Assembly: GCA_900541125.1 (NCBI GenBank)
Contig: UQIK01000005.1
Coordinates: forward strand, 43,127-107,126
Direction of reading: 5' to 3'
Source of the DNA: an uncultured Collinsella sp.
GTDB taxonomy: Bacteria > Actinomycetota > Coriobacteriia > Coriobacteriales > Coriobacteriaceae
DNA: 64,000 nt
In this document: piece after piece, positions 32,787 through 40,990 of the stretch
Layout of the letters: the number at the start of each line of letters is the position of its first letter
Numbering within the stretch: the first letter of the stretch is position 1
The notes under the pieces: model-generated
The model's input: only the letters and a program-made list of their open reading frames with translations
What the model was told of the DNA's origin: nothing
Database searches by the model: none
Made by a program: the position numbers and the translations under genes

Positions 32787-33578
32787 CTAGTCGCGGTAGA
32801 ACGAGCCCATGTAGCGGATGTACTCGTCCTCGGTGTGGTTGGCCTTCCAGTCGTGGACGGAGTCCTTGTTGCGCTGGCCGGCGATGACGGAGAGCTCCTT
32901 ACCCAGCTTCTCAAAGGCCTCGTCGACGCACTCCTCGGGGGTGAGGGCGATCTTCATGACGGCCTCGCCCTGCGGGCCGCCGGGGAGGTTGGACAGCAGG
33001 CTGGGGGTTAGGGTGGTGCCGAGGGTGATGACCTCGACGTCGACACCGGTGCCCTCGCACTCGCAGGCCACGGCCTCGGTCATCTTGAGGATGAAGGCCT
33101 TGCCCGCGCCGTACTGGCCGTTCCAGGGGCTGGAGCTGATGCCGGTCATCGACGAGACGTTGATCACGGCGCCGCGGTCCTGGGTGGCAAAGATCCGCAT
33201 GTAGTGGTGGAAGCACTTGAGGAAGGTCACGACGTTGACGTTGATCATGGCCTCGTGCTTCTCCCAGGGGGTGTCCTGGATCTTGCCGAAGCTGTGCAGG
33301 CAGGCAACGTAGCTCATGAAGCCCATGTCCAGGCCCTCGGTCGCGGCGAAGACGGTCTCGGCCGCGCCGGGCTGGCTAAAGTCGGCGCGCACGACCTTGG
33401 TCTCCACGCCGTAGGTCTCGCGGATCTCGCCGGCGAGCACGTTCAGCTTCTCCTCGCGACGGCCGACCATGACGACATTCATGCCGCCGGCGGCGATCTT
33501 CTCGCAGAACGCCTTGCCGACGCCCTCGGTCGCGCCCAGAATCAGGCCCCACTCACCGTACTTCTCCCTCAGGTTCAT
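32787..33578 (-). CDS. 7beta-hydroxysteroid dehydrogenase (NADPH-type SDR)
   Basis: A 263-residue classical short-chain dehydrogenase that I recognise as the C. aerofaciens 7beta-HSDH. The cofactor loop is GATEGVG at 15-21, R40 and R41 follow the second strand and favour NADP(H), and the catalytic triad is S143, Y156 and K160. The long C-terminal tail (about 230-263, ending F-Y-R-D) is characteristic of this enzyme. It interconverts 7-oxolithocholate and ursodeoxycholate, changing the bile acid pool of the gut. I chose the ATG giving exactly 263 residues, with GAGAGAGGA upstream. It is a single-gene unit flanked by an IS30-like remnant, so lateral spread within the genus is plausible. Confidence 0.9.
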   Translation of the reverse strand: MNLREKYGEWGLILGATEGVGKAFCEKIAAGGMNVVMVGRREEKLNVLAGEIRETYGVETKVVRADFSQPGAAETVFAATEGLDMGFMSYVACLHSFGKIQDTPWEKHEAMINVNVVTFLKCFHHYMRIFATQDRGAVINVSSMTGISSSPWNGQYGAGKAFILKMTEAVACECEGTGVDVEVITLGTTLTPSLLSNLPGGPQGEAVMKIALTPEECVDEAFEKLGKELSVIAGQRNKDSVHDWKANHTEDEYIRYMGSFYRD

Positions 33579-34243
33579 GCTGCATCCTCTCTCTCGATGC
33601 CCATGCGGGCACATCTCCTTTAGCGTGCGGCCGCACAGCCGCACACGGTGCACCATTATGCGCTGAACAAGAGGGGAGCGTGTTCACGACTTTGCGAACG
33701 AGCCCGTAACAACGATGAACGGTGTCGGTCTATCACCGCGAAGAAACCCTTGCGGCATCGAGAGAGGAGGTGCTGGCAGGTGGAACCAAAAGGTGAACGC
33801 CGCCATCTCTAGCTCCACCTTATCGGGTTTCCCGTCGCAAGCGATGCTTCAAAGAGCTTGCGCAGCGAAACGTTGGCGAAGGTCCAGGACCACGCTTTGC
33901 TGCTGCCCACTGTGACTCGGCCCTCGGCTCTGCGTAGAACCCGAAGCCGCTTTTGCAGTCGATGCGATTGACCCCGTCGAGGTCGGTGAGGGTGTAGCTT
34001 TCGCCCTCTCCATCCTGGCTCGAGCGTCCCTTGCGCTCGAAAGCAAAGTGACTTGACGCGAAGAGCACCTCACCAGCGCCGTTATTTTTTGGCATCTTTG
34101 GGGGCTGATGTACACAAATGCGACTCCACGTGCCGACCAGCAACGTCCTCCACATGTCTGGACTCTCTATGCTTGCGCTGGATAGACATCGCAGGAACGG
34201 GTATAGTATCGAAAGTTTTGTCGTTAACCAGCGGGGGAGTCCT
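33579..34243 (+). other. Intergenic region between 7beta-HSDH and pgsA-like gene
   Basis: About 665 bases. The left part is the leader of the leftward 7beta-HSDH gene, with a perfect 12-bp palindrome GTGCGGCCGCAC (33625-33636) and a nearby partial repeat. A leftward frame over 33820-34284 has no recognisable family, runs antisense into pgsA and is not called. A TATAGT (34203-34208) may be the -10 of the rightward operon. Confidence 0.45.
33625..33636 (-). promoter_or_regulatory. Candidate operator in the 7beta-HSDH leader
   Basis: A perfect 12-bp palindrome with an additional GCCGCAC half-site beside it (33638-33644), about 47 bases before the 7beta-HSDH start. The position suits a repressor; the regulator is unknown. 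Confidence 0.35.
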
Positions 34244-34948
34244 GTGGGCATCAAAAAGAAGATCAAAAAGGAGCTTATCGGCACTTCCGATTACCCGTCG
34301 AATAAGATCTTTACGATCTCCAATTTCATCACCTTTACGCGCCTGATCCTCACCCTGGTATTTCTGTACCTGTTTGTGACGGACAACAACCGCGTCATCG
34401 CCATCGTTATCTACGCCGTTGCCGCCTCCACCGACTGGATGGACGGTCAGATCGCCCGCATGACTAAGACGGTCTCATGGCTCGGCAAGGTCATGGATCC
34501 CATCTGCGACCGTGCGCTGCTGTTCACCGGCGTCTTGGGACTGGTGGTCCGCGGAGAGCTACCCATCTGGGTCTGCGTGCTCATTATTGGCCGCGATATC
34601 TATCTGGGCATCGGCACGCTTATCGTGCGTCATTATCACCGTCGCCCCATCGATGTCGTCTTCCCCGGAAAGATTGCCACAGCGCTGCTCATGACCGGAT
34701 TCTCGCTCATGCTGCTCGGGTTCCCCGTTGTTGACGGCCTGCAACTTTTACCTTCAACCCTCACGGCCTTCCCGGGCCTCAACGGAAGCTCGGTGCCCCT
34801 CGGCATCTTCTTTGTGTACGGCGGCGTGATCTTCTCCATGCTCACGGCTGTCATCTACTCCATTAAGGGCGGAGCGGCCATTAAACAGGCTCTCACGCAT
34901 CCCGAGGACGAGGACATCGACTTTCTGAACCCTGAAATCGAAGACTGA
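34244..34948 (+). CDS. CDP-alcohol phosphatidyltransferase (PgsA-like)
   Basis: A 234-residue membrane protein. I chose the GTG at 34244 because GCGGGGGAG precedes it and the upstream frame is not protein-like. The family signature D-G-x2-A-R-x8-G-x3-D-x3-D is present: D-W-M-D-G-Q-I-A-R, then G-K-V-M-D-P-I-C-D. Five or six membrane helices follow. It transfers a phosphatidyl group from CDP-diacylglycerol to an alcohol such as glycerol 3-phosphate. A second family member lies at 55226-55864. Together with the FHA and MerR genes behind it, the order recalls the mycobacterial pgsA2-garA-MerR region. Confidence 0.85.
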   Translation: MGIKKKIKKELIGTSDYPSNKIFTISNFITFTRLILTLVFLYLFVTDNNRVIAIVIYAVAASTDWMDGQIARMTKTVSWLGKVMDPICDRALLFTGVLGLVVRGELPIWVCVLIIGRDIYLGIGTLIVRHYHRRPIDVVFPGKIATALLMTGFSLMLLGFPVVDGLQLLPSTLTAFPGLNGSSVPLGIFFVYGGVIFSMLTAVIYSIKGGAAIKQALTHPEDEDIDFLNPEIED

Positions 34949-35014
34949 TTCGTTGGGGTATGATTACGTACGGTTCATTATTTGCGGCACGTCCGCGATA
35001 AGTTAGGGGTTGTC

Positions 35015-35449
35015 ATGGACAACATGGTTAACAATATGCCTCAGAATGATAAGACTGCTGACGCTACCTGCGTATTCCGCGTGCCTTCAAGCGACGTCAC
35101 CGTTCCCGACCTCATGGCCAACGTGCGCATCACCGCCCCCGTTCTGTCCATCGTCAAGGGTCCGCAGACTGGTGCCGCCTTTGAGCTCGAGGACGACGTG
35201 ACCACCATCGGCCGCGATCCTGCGAACGGTATCTTCCTCAATGACATGACCGTTTCGCGCAGCCATGCGCGCATTATTCGCGAGGGCCTCGGCGCTCGCA
35301 TCGAGGACTTGGGCTCGCTCAATGGCACCTGGGTCGACGGTGCCATCGTCAATGCAGCCCCGCTGCACGACGGTTCTTCCGTCCAGATCGGTACGTTTAC
35401 GCTCATCTACCACGAGAGCACGCCGGAGCGCATCGAAACCGGTGAGTAG
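35015..35449 (+). CDS. GarA/OdhI-like FHA-domain protein
   Basis: A 144-residue protein with one C-terminal FHA domain (about 50-138): T-I-G-R-D, then S-R-S-H-A-R-I and D-L-G-S-L-N-G-T-W-V contain the phosphothreonine-binding Arg, Ser-His and Asn. In front is a flexible segment with A-D-A-T-C-V-F-R, close to the E-T-T-S-V-F-R phosphosite of mycobacterial GarA and corynebacterial OdhI; only the second Thr is kept. Those proteins switch metabolic enzymes when phosphorylated by PknB/PknG-type kinases. TAGGGG precedes the ATG at 35015. The MerR gene follows by 3 bases. Confidence 0.85.
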   Translation: MDNMVNNMPQNDKTADATCVFRVPSSDVTVPDLMANVRITAPVLSIVKGPQTGAAFELEDDVTTIGRDPANGIFLNDMTVSRSHARIIREGLGARIEDLGSLNGTWVDGAIVNAAPLHDGSSVQIGTFTLIYHESTPERIETGE

Positions 35450-35452
35450 GGC

Positions 35453-36331
35453 ATGGCCGAACGCAACTATCTGAGTATCGGCCAAGTCGTCAACCTACTT
35501 CGAGGCGCATACCCCGATCTTTCGAACTCAAAAATTAGATTTCTAGAGGATGAGGGGCTCATTACCCCTCATCGTACGCCAAAGGGATACCGTCAGTACT
35601 CCAAGGAGGACGTTGATCGCCTGGAGGTCATTCTGCACTTGCAGAAGACTCGCTACATGCCGCTCAACGTGATTAAGCAGCGCTTGGAAAACGCCACGGA
35701 CCTGTCAACGCTCGCCTACGAGGTGGGCTTGCTGTCCGATGTTCCGCTCAAGACGGAGCCCAAGGAGACTAAGCAAAAACTGCATCCCATCGAGACCATT
35801 CCCGATATGCTGGGCGTCGAGATTTCGTTTATCCGCTCGCTCGCCGAGAACGACCTCATTCGCATCATCAAGAGTCCGCAAAATCGTGAGCTCGTCGATG
35901 GTCGCGATTTCCCAATCATCCGCTACTGCTCCGAGCTGTCACGCTTCCATATCGAGCCGCGCAACCTGCGTCAGTACGTGTCTTCCGCCAACCGCGAGTC
36001 CTCGATGTTTGAGCAGGTGCTCGTGAGCATGCTCGGAATGGATACCTCCGATGACGAGCGCGACGCCAAGCTCGAGCGTGCGTTTAAGAAGCTTCACGAC
36101 CTGACGGAAGGTGTGCACACTGCGCTGCTCAAGAACCGCGTTTTTGAGTCGCTCAACGCCGTGGTCGAGGACGCCGACATCGATGCACTCGATGAGGAAA
36201 TCACTCGCTCCGAGTCCAACAAGGCCAAAAACGAAGAGACAGCCGCACCGGCTTCGCACGAGGATTCTCTCGTAAAGCCGCTCAAGGTCGTCGCCCCTTC
36301 GCAATCCGGCACCGCCACCGCGGGCAAATAA
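35453..36331 (+). CDS. MerR-family transcriptional regulator (FtsR-like position)
   Basis: A 292-residue protein. The N-terminal MerR winged helix is clear: S-I-G-Q-V-V, then K-I-R-F-L-E-D-E-G-L-I-x-P-x-R-T-x-x-G-Y-R-x-Y and D-V-D-R-L. A second HTH-like or dimerisation region spans about 115-190, and the tail is acidic and disordered. No cysteine-rich metal site is evident. It sits directly after the GarA-like gene, as Rv1828/FtsR does after GarA/OdhI in mycobacteria and corynebacteria, where FtsR influences ftsZ expression; the same role here is an inference from order. Confidence 0.82.
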   Translation: MAERNYLSIGQVVNLLRGAYPDLSNSKIRFLEDEGLITPHRTPKGYRQYSKEDVDRLEVILHLQKTRYMPLNVIKQRLENATDLSTLAYEVGLLSDVPLKTEPKETKQKLHPIETIPDMLGVEISFIRSLAENDLIRIIKSPQNRELVDGRDFPIIRYCSELSRFHIEPRNLRQYVSSANRESSMFEQVLVSMLGMDTSDDERDAKLERAFKKLHDLTEGVHTALLKNRVFESLNAVVEDADIDALDEEITRSESNKAKNEETAAPASHEDSLVKPLKVVAPSQSGTATAGK

Positions 36332-36371
36332 CCGCTGCTGAAATTTCGGCAACCCATTGAAAGGTCATGTA

Positions 36372-36902
36372 ATGTACGACTTCGAATCTCAAATCGTCGA
36401 CATCCCCGACTATCCCGAGCCCGGAGTCATCTTTAAAGACATCACGCCGCTCTTTGGCAATCCCGAGGCGCTCAAAGCCATGACCGATGCCCTCGCCGAG
36501 CACTTTGCCGGCATGGGAATCACCAAGGTCGTGGGTCCCGAGGCTCGCGGCTTTATGGTTGGCGTACCGGTGGCTGTAGCCCTTGGCGCCGGCTTTGTTC
36601 CCGCACGTAAACCGGGCAAGCTGCCGCGCGAGACCGTAAGCCAGAGCTACGAGCTCGAGTACGGCACCGATTCAATTGAGATCCATGCCGACGCTATCAG
36701 CTCTAAAGATACCGTGTTGATTCTGGACGACTTGGTCGCGACGGGCGGAACCGTCGAGGCAACAGGTAAACTGGTGCGAGATATGGGCGCAAAGCTTGTC
36801 GGTTACGGTTGTATCCTTGAGCTTGCGTTTCTCAACCCGCGCGAGAAGCTCACGCCGTCTGATGACGATGTGGAGCTCTTTAGCCTGGTGACGGTGGACT
36901 AG
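36372..36902 (+). CDS. apt: Adenine phosphoribosyltransferase
   Basis: A 176-residue protein. The PRPP-binding motif V-L-I-L-D-D-L-V-A-T-G-G-T is near 120-132, and G-P-E-A-R-G-F and R-K-P-G-K-L-P fit the Apt family. It salvages adenine to AMP. The ATG at 36372 is preferred; an upstream TTG adds five residues. Confidence 0.92.
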   Translation: MYDFESQIVDIPDYPEPGVIFKDITPLFGNPEALKAMTDALAEHFAGMGITKVVGPEARGFMVGVPVAVALGAGFVPARKPGKLPRETVSQSYELEYGTDSIEIHADAISSKDTVLILDDLVATGGTVEATGKLVRDMGAKLVGYGCILELAFLNPREKLTPSDDDVELFSLVTVD

Positions 36903-36934
36903 CCGTTACCCTTAGTTACTGGAAAGGAAGCTAC

Positions 36935-38062
36935 ATGCGCACAGCAAACACGCATAAAAACATGGCACGCTGCGCTGCTACGGCAACCCTCGCTTGTGTT
37001 TTGGGCTTGGGCCTCGCGGCTCCTGCCTACGCCGATACCGCATCCGACCTTGCCGCTGCTCGTACGAAGCTCGAGCAGATCGGTACCCAAACTCAGCAGA
37101 TTTACGATGAGCTCGCCACGCAGACGCAGGCGCTCGATCAGACTGCCGGCGAGATCACGCAAAAGCAGCAGGAGATCGCCGATGGTCAGGCCAAGCTCTC
37201 AACCTATGTCGCCGGCGAGTACAAAACCGGCGGTCTGAGCCTGCTTCAGGTTCTGACGGGTGTCGATGACCTGAGCGATATGCTCAACCGTCTGTTCTAC
37301 TACGGCAAAGTCTCCGATAAGCAAGCTCAGACCATTCAAGAGGTCAAGGAGCTTAAGCAGCAGCTCACCGATAAGCAGGCCGAGCAGGAGAAGAACGTCG
37401 CCGCCACGCAAAAGAAGGTCGACGAGCTTAACGCCCAGCAGGCTGAAGCCCAGAACGTCGTAAACTCCCTGGATTCGCAGCTGCAGGCCGAGCTTGCCGC
37501 AGAAGCCGAGGCCAACGCCGCGCTGCAGGCTGGCATCAACGCCAGCACCGCCGAGAAGGCCACGGTGAGCAACGAGACTGCCGGCACGACCGAGAACACC
37601 AACAACGGCGGCCAGACCAGCAATAACAACAACCAGGGCGGCAACACTCCGGCTCCTACGCCGGCACCTGCTCCGACGCCGCAGCCTTCCACGCCTGCTC
37701 CGGCTCCGACGCCTTCCGCTCCGAGCCAGTCCGTCGATGGCGGTTCTGTTGTCTCGCGTGCATACAGCAAGCTTGGTTGCGCCTATTCCTGGGGCGGAAT
37801 TGGCCCGAACAGCTTCGATTGCTCTGGTTTTGTTAGCTATTGCCTCACTGGTCGCTATTGCCGCCTGGGCACCACGGGTACCTTTATGGGCTGGACGCGC
37901 GTGTCCGATCCGCAGCCCGGTGACGTTGTTGTCAACTCGTACCACACCGGCATTTACATCGGTGGTGGTCAGATGATTCATGCTTCCGACTACAACACGG
38001 GAGTTATCATCAGCTCCGTTGCCGCCGGCATGAACAATAACTACATCTTCGTGCGCTACTAA
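36935..38062 (+). CDS. Secreted NlpC/P60 peptidoglycan hydrolase with coiled coil
   Basis: A 375-residue exported protein with a signal peptide (hydrophobic core about 12-28, cut after A-Y-A near 32). A long coiled coil (about 33-200, PcsB/RipA-like) follows, then an Asn/Thr/Pro/Ala-rich linker with repeated PAPTP units, and a C-terminal NlpC/P60 domain. The catalytic Cys is in F-D-C-S-G-F, the His in Y-H-T-G-I-Y-I-G and a second His in M-I-H-A-S. It cleaves stem peptides during cell separation. The coiled coil is the type that responds to FtsEX in related proteins; no ftsEX is in the window. AAAGGAAG precedes the ATG. Confidence 0.9.
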   Translation: MRTANTHKNMARCAATATLACVLGLGLAAPAYADTASDLAAARTKLEQIGTQTQQIYDELATQTQALDQTAGEITQKQQEIADGQAKLSTYVAGEYKTGGLSLLQVLTGVDDLSDMLNRLFYYGKVSDKQAQTIQEVKELKQQLTDKQAEQEKNVAATQKKVDELNAQQAEAQNVVNSLDSQLQAELAAEAEANAALQAGINASTAEKATVSNETAGTTENTNNGGQTSNNNNQGGNTPAPTPAPAPTPQPSTPAPAPTPSAPSQSVDGGSVVSRAYSKLGCAYSWGGIGPNSFDCSGFVSYCLTGRYCRLGTTGTFMGWTRVSDPQPGDVVVNSYHTGIYIGGGQMIHASDYNTGVIISSVAAGMNNNYIFVRY

Positions 38063-38085
38063 GTATTCAGATAAAGCAAATGGAT

Positions 38086-38124
38086 ATGGACCTCGTGGCT
38101 TTGAGTCATGGGGTCCATTCTTTT
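38086..38124 (+). terminator. Terminator after the NlpC/P60 gene
   Basis: ATGGACC (38086-38092) pairs with GGTCCAT (38112-38118), with further partial pairing inside, followed by TCTTTT. Confidence 0.6.
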
Positions 38125-38140
38125 GCCTTTCGTGCAGGCC

Positions 38141-38167
38141 GCTATCTAGTTTTGAATACTAGATAGC
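38141..38167 (+). promoter_or_regulatory. Palindromic operator upstream of degV, shared with the DUF1836 gene
   Basis: An almost perfect palindrome (outer 14-bp arms 38137-38150 with 38158-38171). It matches 39815-39841, upstream of the DUF1836 gene, at 24 of 27 positions. It lies 25-50 bases before the TATAAT at 38192-38197, about where a repressor or activator would act. Confidence 0.7.
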
Positions 38168-38191
38168 GGCCCAATCGGTCTGCAAGATGGC

Positions 38192-38197
38192 TATAAT
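38192..38197 (+). promoter_or_regulatory. Candidate -10 element of degV
   Basis: TATAAT 30 bases before the degV ATG. A perfect 7-bp inverted repeat (38195-38201 with 38206-38212) overlaps it and may be a second control site. No good -35 hexamer is present at the usual distance, which would fit activator dependence. Confidence 0.5.
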
Positions 38198-38226
38198 TGT
38201 TAGGGAACAATTAGAAAGGACCCTCT

Positions 38227-39093
38227 ATGAGCTGGGCACTTATCTCCGATTCAAGCTGCAACCTCCGCGATTGGCAACCGACCGCGCCCCATACCACCTT
38301 TGCATTTGCGCCCCTCAAAATTCGAGTGGGGGAGCGTGAATTCGTCGATGACCTTTCGCTCGATGTTCATGAACTCAACTGCGCTGTTCAGGCGGAGACG
38401 AACGCTTCTTCGAGCGCTTGTCCCAGCGTAGGGGAGTGGGCCGAGCTTTTCAAATTGGCAGACAAGACCATCTGCATGCCGATCTCTGAGGGCGTGTCGG
38501 GCAGCTACAACGCGGCAGCCACGGCTCGCGATATGGTTCTTGCCGAGGAGCCCGACCGACAGATTCATCTAGTCAATTCACGCGCAGCTGGCGGCAAAAT
38601 GGACCTCATTTTCTTGCTGTTCGACCGCTATCTTGCAAGCAATCCGGATGTCTCATTCGAGGATGCTTGCGCATACTTCGATAGCCTTGAACAGAACAGC
38701 AAAATCCTCTTCAGTTTGTGCAATTACGAAAACCTCGCCAAAGCCGGACGTATCCCTAAGGCAGCCGGCGTCATTGCCAACAAGCTCAATATCCGTATTT
38801 TGGGCACAGCGAGTGAGGCCGGTAAAATCGAACTCGTCGGGCACACGCGTGGCGAAAAGAAGATGCTCAACAAGATCATCGACACTATGGAAGCCGAGGG
38901 CTTTACGGGCGGTGAGGTCGTCATAGATCACGTTGAGAACGAAGCTGGAGCCCAGGCGCTCACTGACCGCATAGTCGAGCATTGGCCCGGCTCCAAGACC
39001 ATCATCATGCCCTGCAACGGCCTGGATTCCTATTACGCCGAGATGCACGGCCTCATCATCGGCTACGGCATGGGCGTAGCTTCGGGCAAATAA
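38227..39093 (+). CDS. DegV-family fatty-acid-binding protein
   Basis: A 288-residue protein. The N terminus I-S-D-S-S-C-N, a mid P-I-S-x-G-V-S-G-S-Y-N loop and V-N-S-R-A-A-G-G-K fit DegV (FakB-like) proteins, which bind a fatty acid between two domains and present it to FakA kinase for entry into phospholipids. No fakA is nearby. AGAAAGGA precedes the ATG. The palindrome shared with the DUF1836 gene suggests common regulation. Confidence 0.88.
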   Translation: MSWALISDSSCNLRDWQPTAPHTTFAFAPLKIRVGEREFVDDLSLDVHELNCAVQAETNASSSACPSVGEWAELFKLADKTICMPISEGVSGSYNAAATARDMVLAEEPDRQIHLVNSRAAGGKMDLIFLLFDRYLASNPDVSFEDACAYFDSLEQNSKILFSLCNYENLAKAGRIPKAAGVIANKLNIRILGTASEAGKIELVGHTRGEKKMLNKIIDTMEAEGFTGGEVVIDHVENEAGAQALTDRIVEHWPGSKTIIMPCNGLDSYYAEMHGLIIGYGMGVASGK

Positions 39094-39112
39094 AGTCCAA
39101 CCAAGCAAAAAT

Positions 39113-39158
39113 ACGGGCGGGACAAAGCGACAGACGGCTCTTTGTCCCGCCCGTTTTA
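39113..39158. terminator. Bidirectional terminator between degV and DUF1836 gene
   Basis: A 15-bp perfect stem (39113-39127 with 39140-39154), with a T-run on the right and an A-run on the left, serving two convergent genes. Confidence 0.85.
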
Positions 39159-39166
39159 TACGTCGG

Positions 39167-39778
39167 CTAGCTATTAAACCCGTTGAACTTGAGATAGCTC
39201 ATCAAGTAAGCCTTCGAAACGAAGGACGATACCGCGCTACGCACAAGCAGCGACTCACGCGTTACCTGATGCGCCGTATCGGGCACGGGAGTCTGCTCGA
39301 CGGAAAACGCCGCACGAATCGATGCCTCGAGCTGATCGACCACATAATCAAAGGCCGTCGGGGCATCGTAGCTCAAACGCTGAATGTTAAAGAGTGCCTG
39401 CACCGCAGCAATAGGTAGCACCTGCTTAAAGATGCAGATAGCGATCAGGCGGGCAATCTGCTCGCGGCCATATTGCTTTTTGACCGGAGCAGGCACTAGG
39501 CCGACCTTTACGTAGTTATTGATCATCGATGGCGTAATGATAGGCTGCTCAACGCAAATGGACAGCGGCTCCATCCAAAGCGCAACATACTCAATAACCT
39601 GGTCGCGGTAGAGTGTCACATTGGGCAACTGGTCATAGCGCGGCAGACTCAACGTATTGAGTTTGCGCACGATATCGGACTGAATAAATGCATCGGGCAG
39701 CACAGTGGGCTGAATATCCTCAGGCTTAATGCTGACCGACGAATCGGACATCGGGATAACGCGTTTGGCGTGGTTCAT
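39167..39778 (-). CDS. DUF1836 protein, putative DNA-binding regulator
   Basis: A 203-residue protein with GGAGG before its leftward ATG. L-P-R-Y-D-Q-L-P, then S-I-C-x-x-Q-P-I-I-T-P-S-M-I-N-N-Y-V-K-x-G-L-V and Q-Y-x-R-E-Q-I-A-R-L-I are the hallmarks of DUF1836, whose core resembles a MerR-like winged helix. Family members are predicted regulators without known targets. The 27-bp palindrome in its own promoter region recurs before degV, so it may control itself and degV. Confidence 0.85.
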   Translation of the reverse strand: MNHAKRVIPMSDSSVSIKPEDIQPTVLPDAFIQSDIVRKLNTLSLPRYDQLPNVTLYRDQVIEYVALWMEPLSICVEQPIITPSMINNYVKVGLVPAPVKKQYGREQIARLIAICIFKQVLPIAAVQALFNIQRLSYDAPTAFDYVVDQLEASIRAAFSVEQTPVPDTAHQVTRESLLVRSAVSSFVSKAYLMSYLKFNGFNS

Positions 39779-39814
39779 AAGGATCCTCCGTTCATTAGCT
39801 ATATTGTATTCTAG

Positions 39815-39841
39815 GTTATCTAGTTTTGCATACTATATAGC
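39815..39841 (-). promoter_or_regulatory. Palindromic operator upstream of the DUF1836 gene
   Basis: Imperfect palindrome around TCTAGTTTTGCATACTA, 37-63 bases before the DUF1836 start, matching 38141-38167 at 24 of 27 positions. Confidence 0.7.
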
Positions 39842-39933
39842 AGGAAAGTAAAAGAGGCTGGACAGCACATTGATGCACCGTCCAACCACTTTGTTTTAAA
39901 GATAGCAACCTTACATAAGATATATTATCGTAC

Positions 39934-40872
39934 TTATCCACGGAGAAATGCGTATGCGCTGGTTGCCGCTATGGCTCCATCAGAAACGGCGGTCACAACT
40001 TGGCGTAAACGCTTGGAACGGATGTCGCCAGCGGCAAATAGACCTGGCGTGCGGGTCGCCATGGATTCATCAGTCAGAATGCCGCCATCAGGCGCCAAAT
40101 CAACTAGATGCTCAACAAGCTCGGTATGGGGTTGCGTTCCGGTAAAGACAAAGATGCCAAACGAGCCGGGCTCAAATGACTCGGTATGAGTCTCACCGGA
40201 TGCATTGTCCTTGAACGTAATAGTCGTGGGCATCGCTTCACCAGAAAGCTCAACAATACTAGTTTGGTACCTAACTGTAATATTGTCCTTTTCGAGTACT
40301 TTCTGAACAATACCATCAGGTGCACGGAACTGATCGCGACGCAGCACGATGGTCACGCTGCTGGCAATATCGGACAGGAACAGCGCCTCTTCGCATGCCG
40401 AATTGCCACCACCGATTACAAAGACCTGTTTGCCGCGGAAGAACATGCCGTCACATGTTGCGCAATACGAAACGCCACGACCGCGATACGTATCCTCGCC
40501 AGCGAAACCTGCCGGACGCGGCGTGGCACCCATGCAAGCGATAACGCTCGAGGCCAGCGTATCGCCCATATCGTGATGCACCGTAAACAGCGCTGCATCG
40601 GCATCGTAATCGATACCCGTAACCATGCTCCATACAACCTGTGCTCCCAGGCCCTCTGCATGCTGCTGAAAACGCTCGCCGAGTTCGGAGCCACTCAAGA
40701 GCGGAATGCCCGGATAGTTCTCGACTTCATTGGTTGTGGCGATCTGTCCACCCGACATGCCCTGTTCAATCACGGTCGTCGTTAGGTTGGAGCGCGCAGC
40801 GTAAATGGCGGCAGCATAGCCCGCGGGGCCGCCACCGATAATAGCAACATCGATCGGCTGATGGGTAGTCAT
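39934..40872 (-). CDS. trxB: Thioredoxin-disulfide reductase
   Basis: A 312-residue flavoprotein. G-G-G-P-A-G-Y near 13-19 binds FAD, the redox pair C136-A-T-C139-D is in the family position, and G-G-G-N-S-A near 155 binds NADPH. A-A-G-D closes the FAD site. It reduces thioredoxin with NADPH. I chose the start with AGGAGG before it; an in-frame extension upstream is not protein-like. Divergent from the GT28 gene. Confidence 0.94.
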   Translation of the reverse strand: MTTHQPIDVAIIGGGPAGYAAAIYAARSNLTTTVIEQGMSGGQIATTNEVENYPGIPLLSGSELGERFQQHAEGLGAQVVWSMVTGIDYDADAALFTVHHDMGDTLASSVIACMGATPRPAGFAGEDTYRGRGVSYCATCDGMFFRGKQVFVIGGGNSACEEALFLSDIASSVTIVLRRDQFRAPDGIVQKVLEKDNITVRYQTSIVELSGEAMPTTITFKDNASGETHTESFEPGSFGIFVFTGTQPHTELVEHLVDLAPDGGILTDESMATRTPGLFAAGDIRSKRLRQVVTAVSDGAIAATSAYAFLRG

Positions 40873-40990
40873 GAAGAGACCTCCTGTCGAAAGATTGGCG
40901 TTCTTTGCGCTCATACCCAAATTTACGTGAACGTGACACTCATGCACTACAATGATAAATCCGTGTTACAACGTCGAAGGGGAGTTATCG

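Noticed and set aside
33820..34284. 154-codon leftward frame before the pgsA-like gene
   Set aside because: It runs antisense over the pgsA start and has no recognisable motif; possibly a decayed gene, but not supportable.
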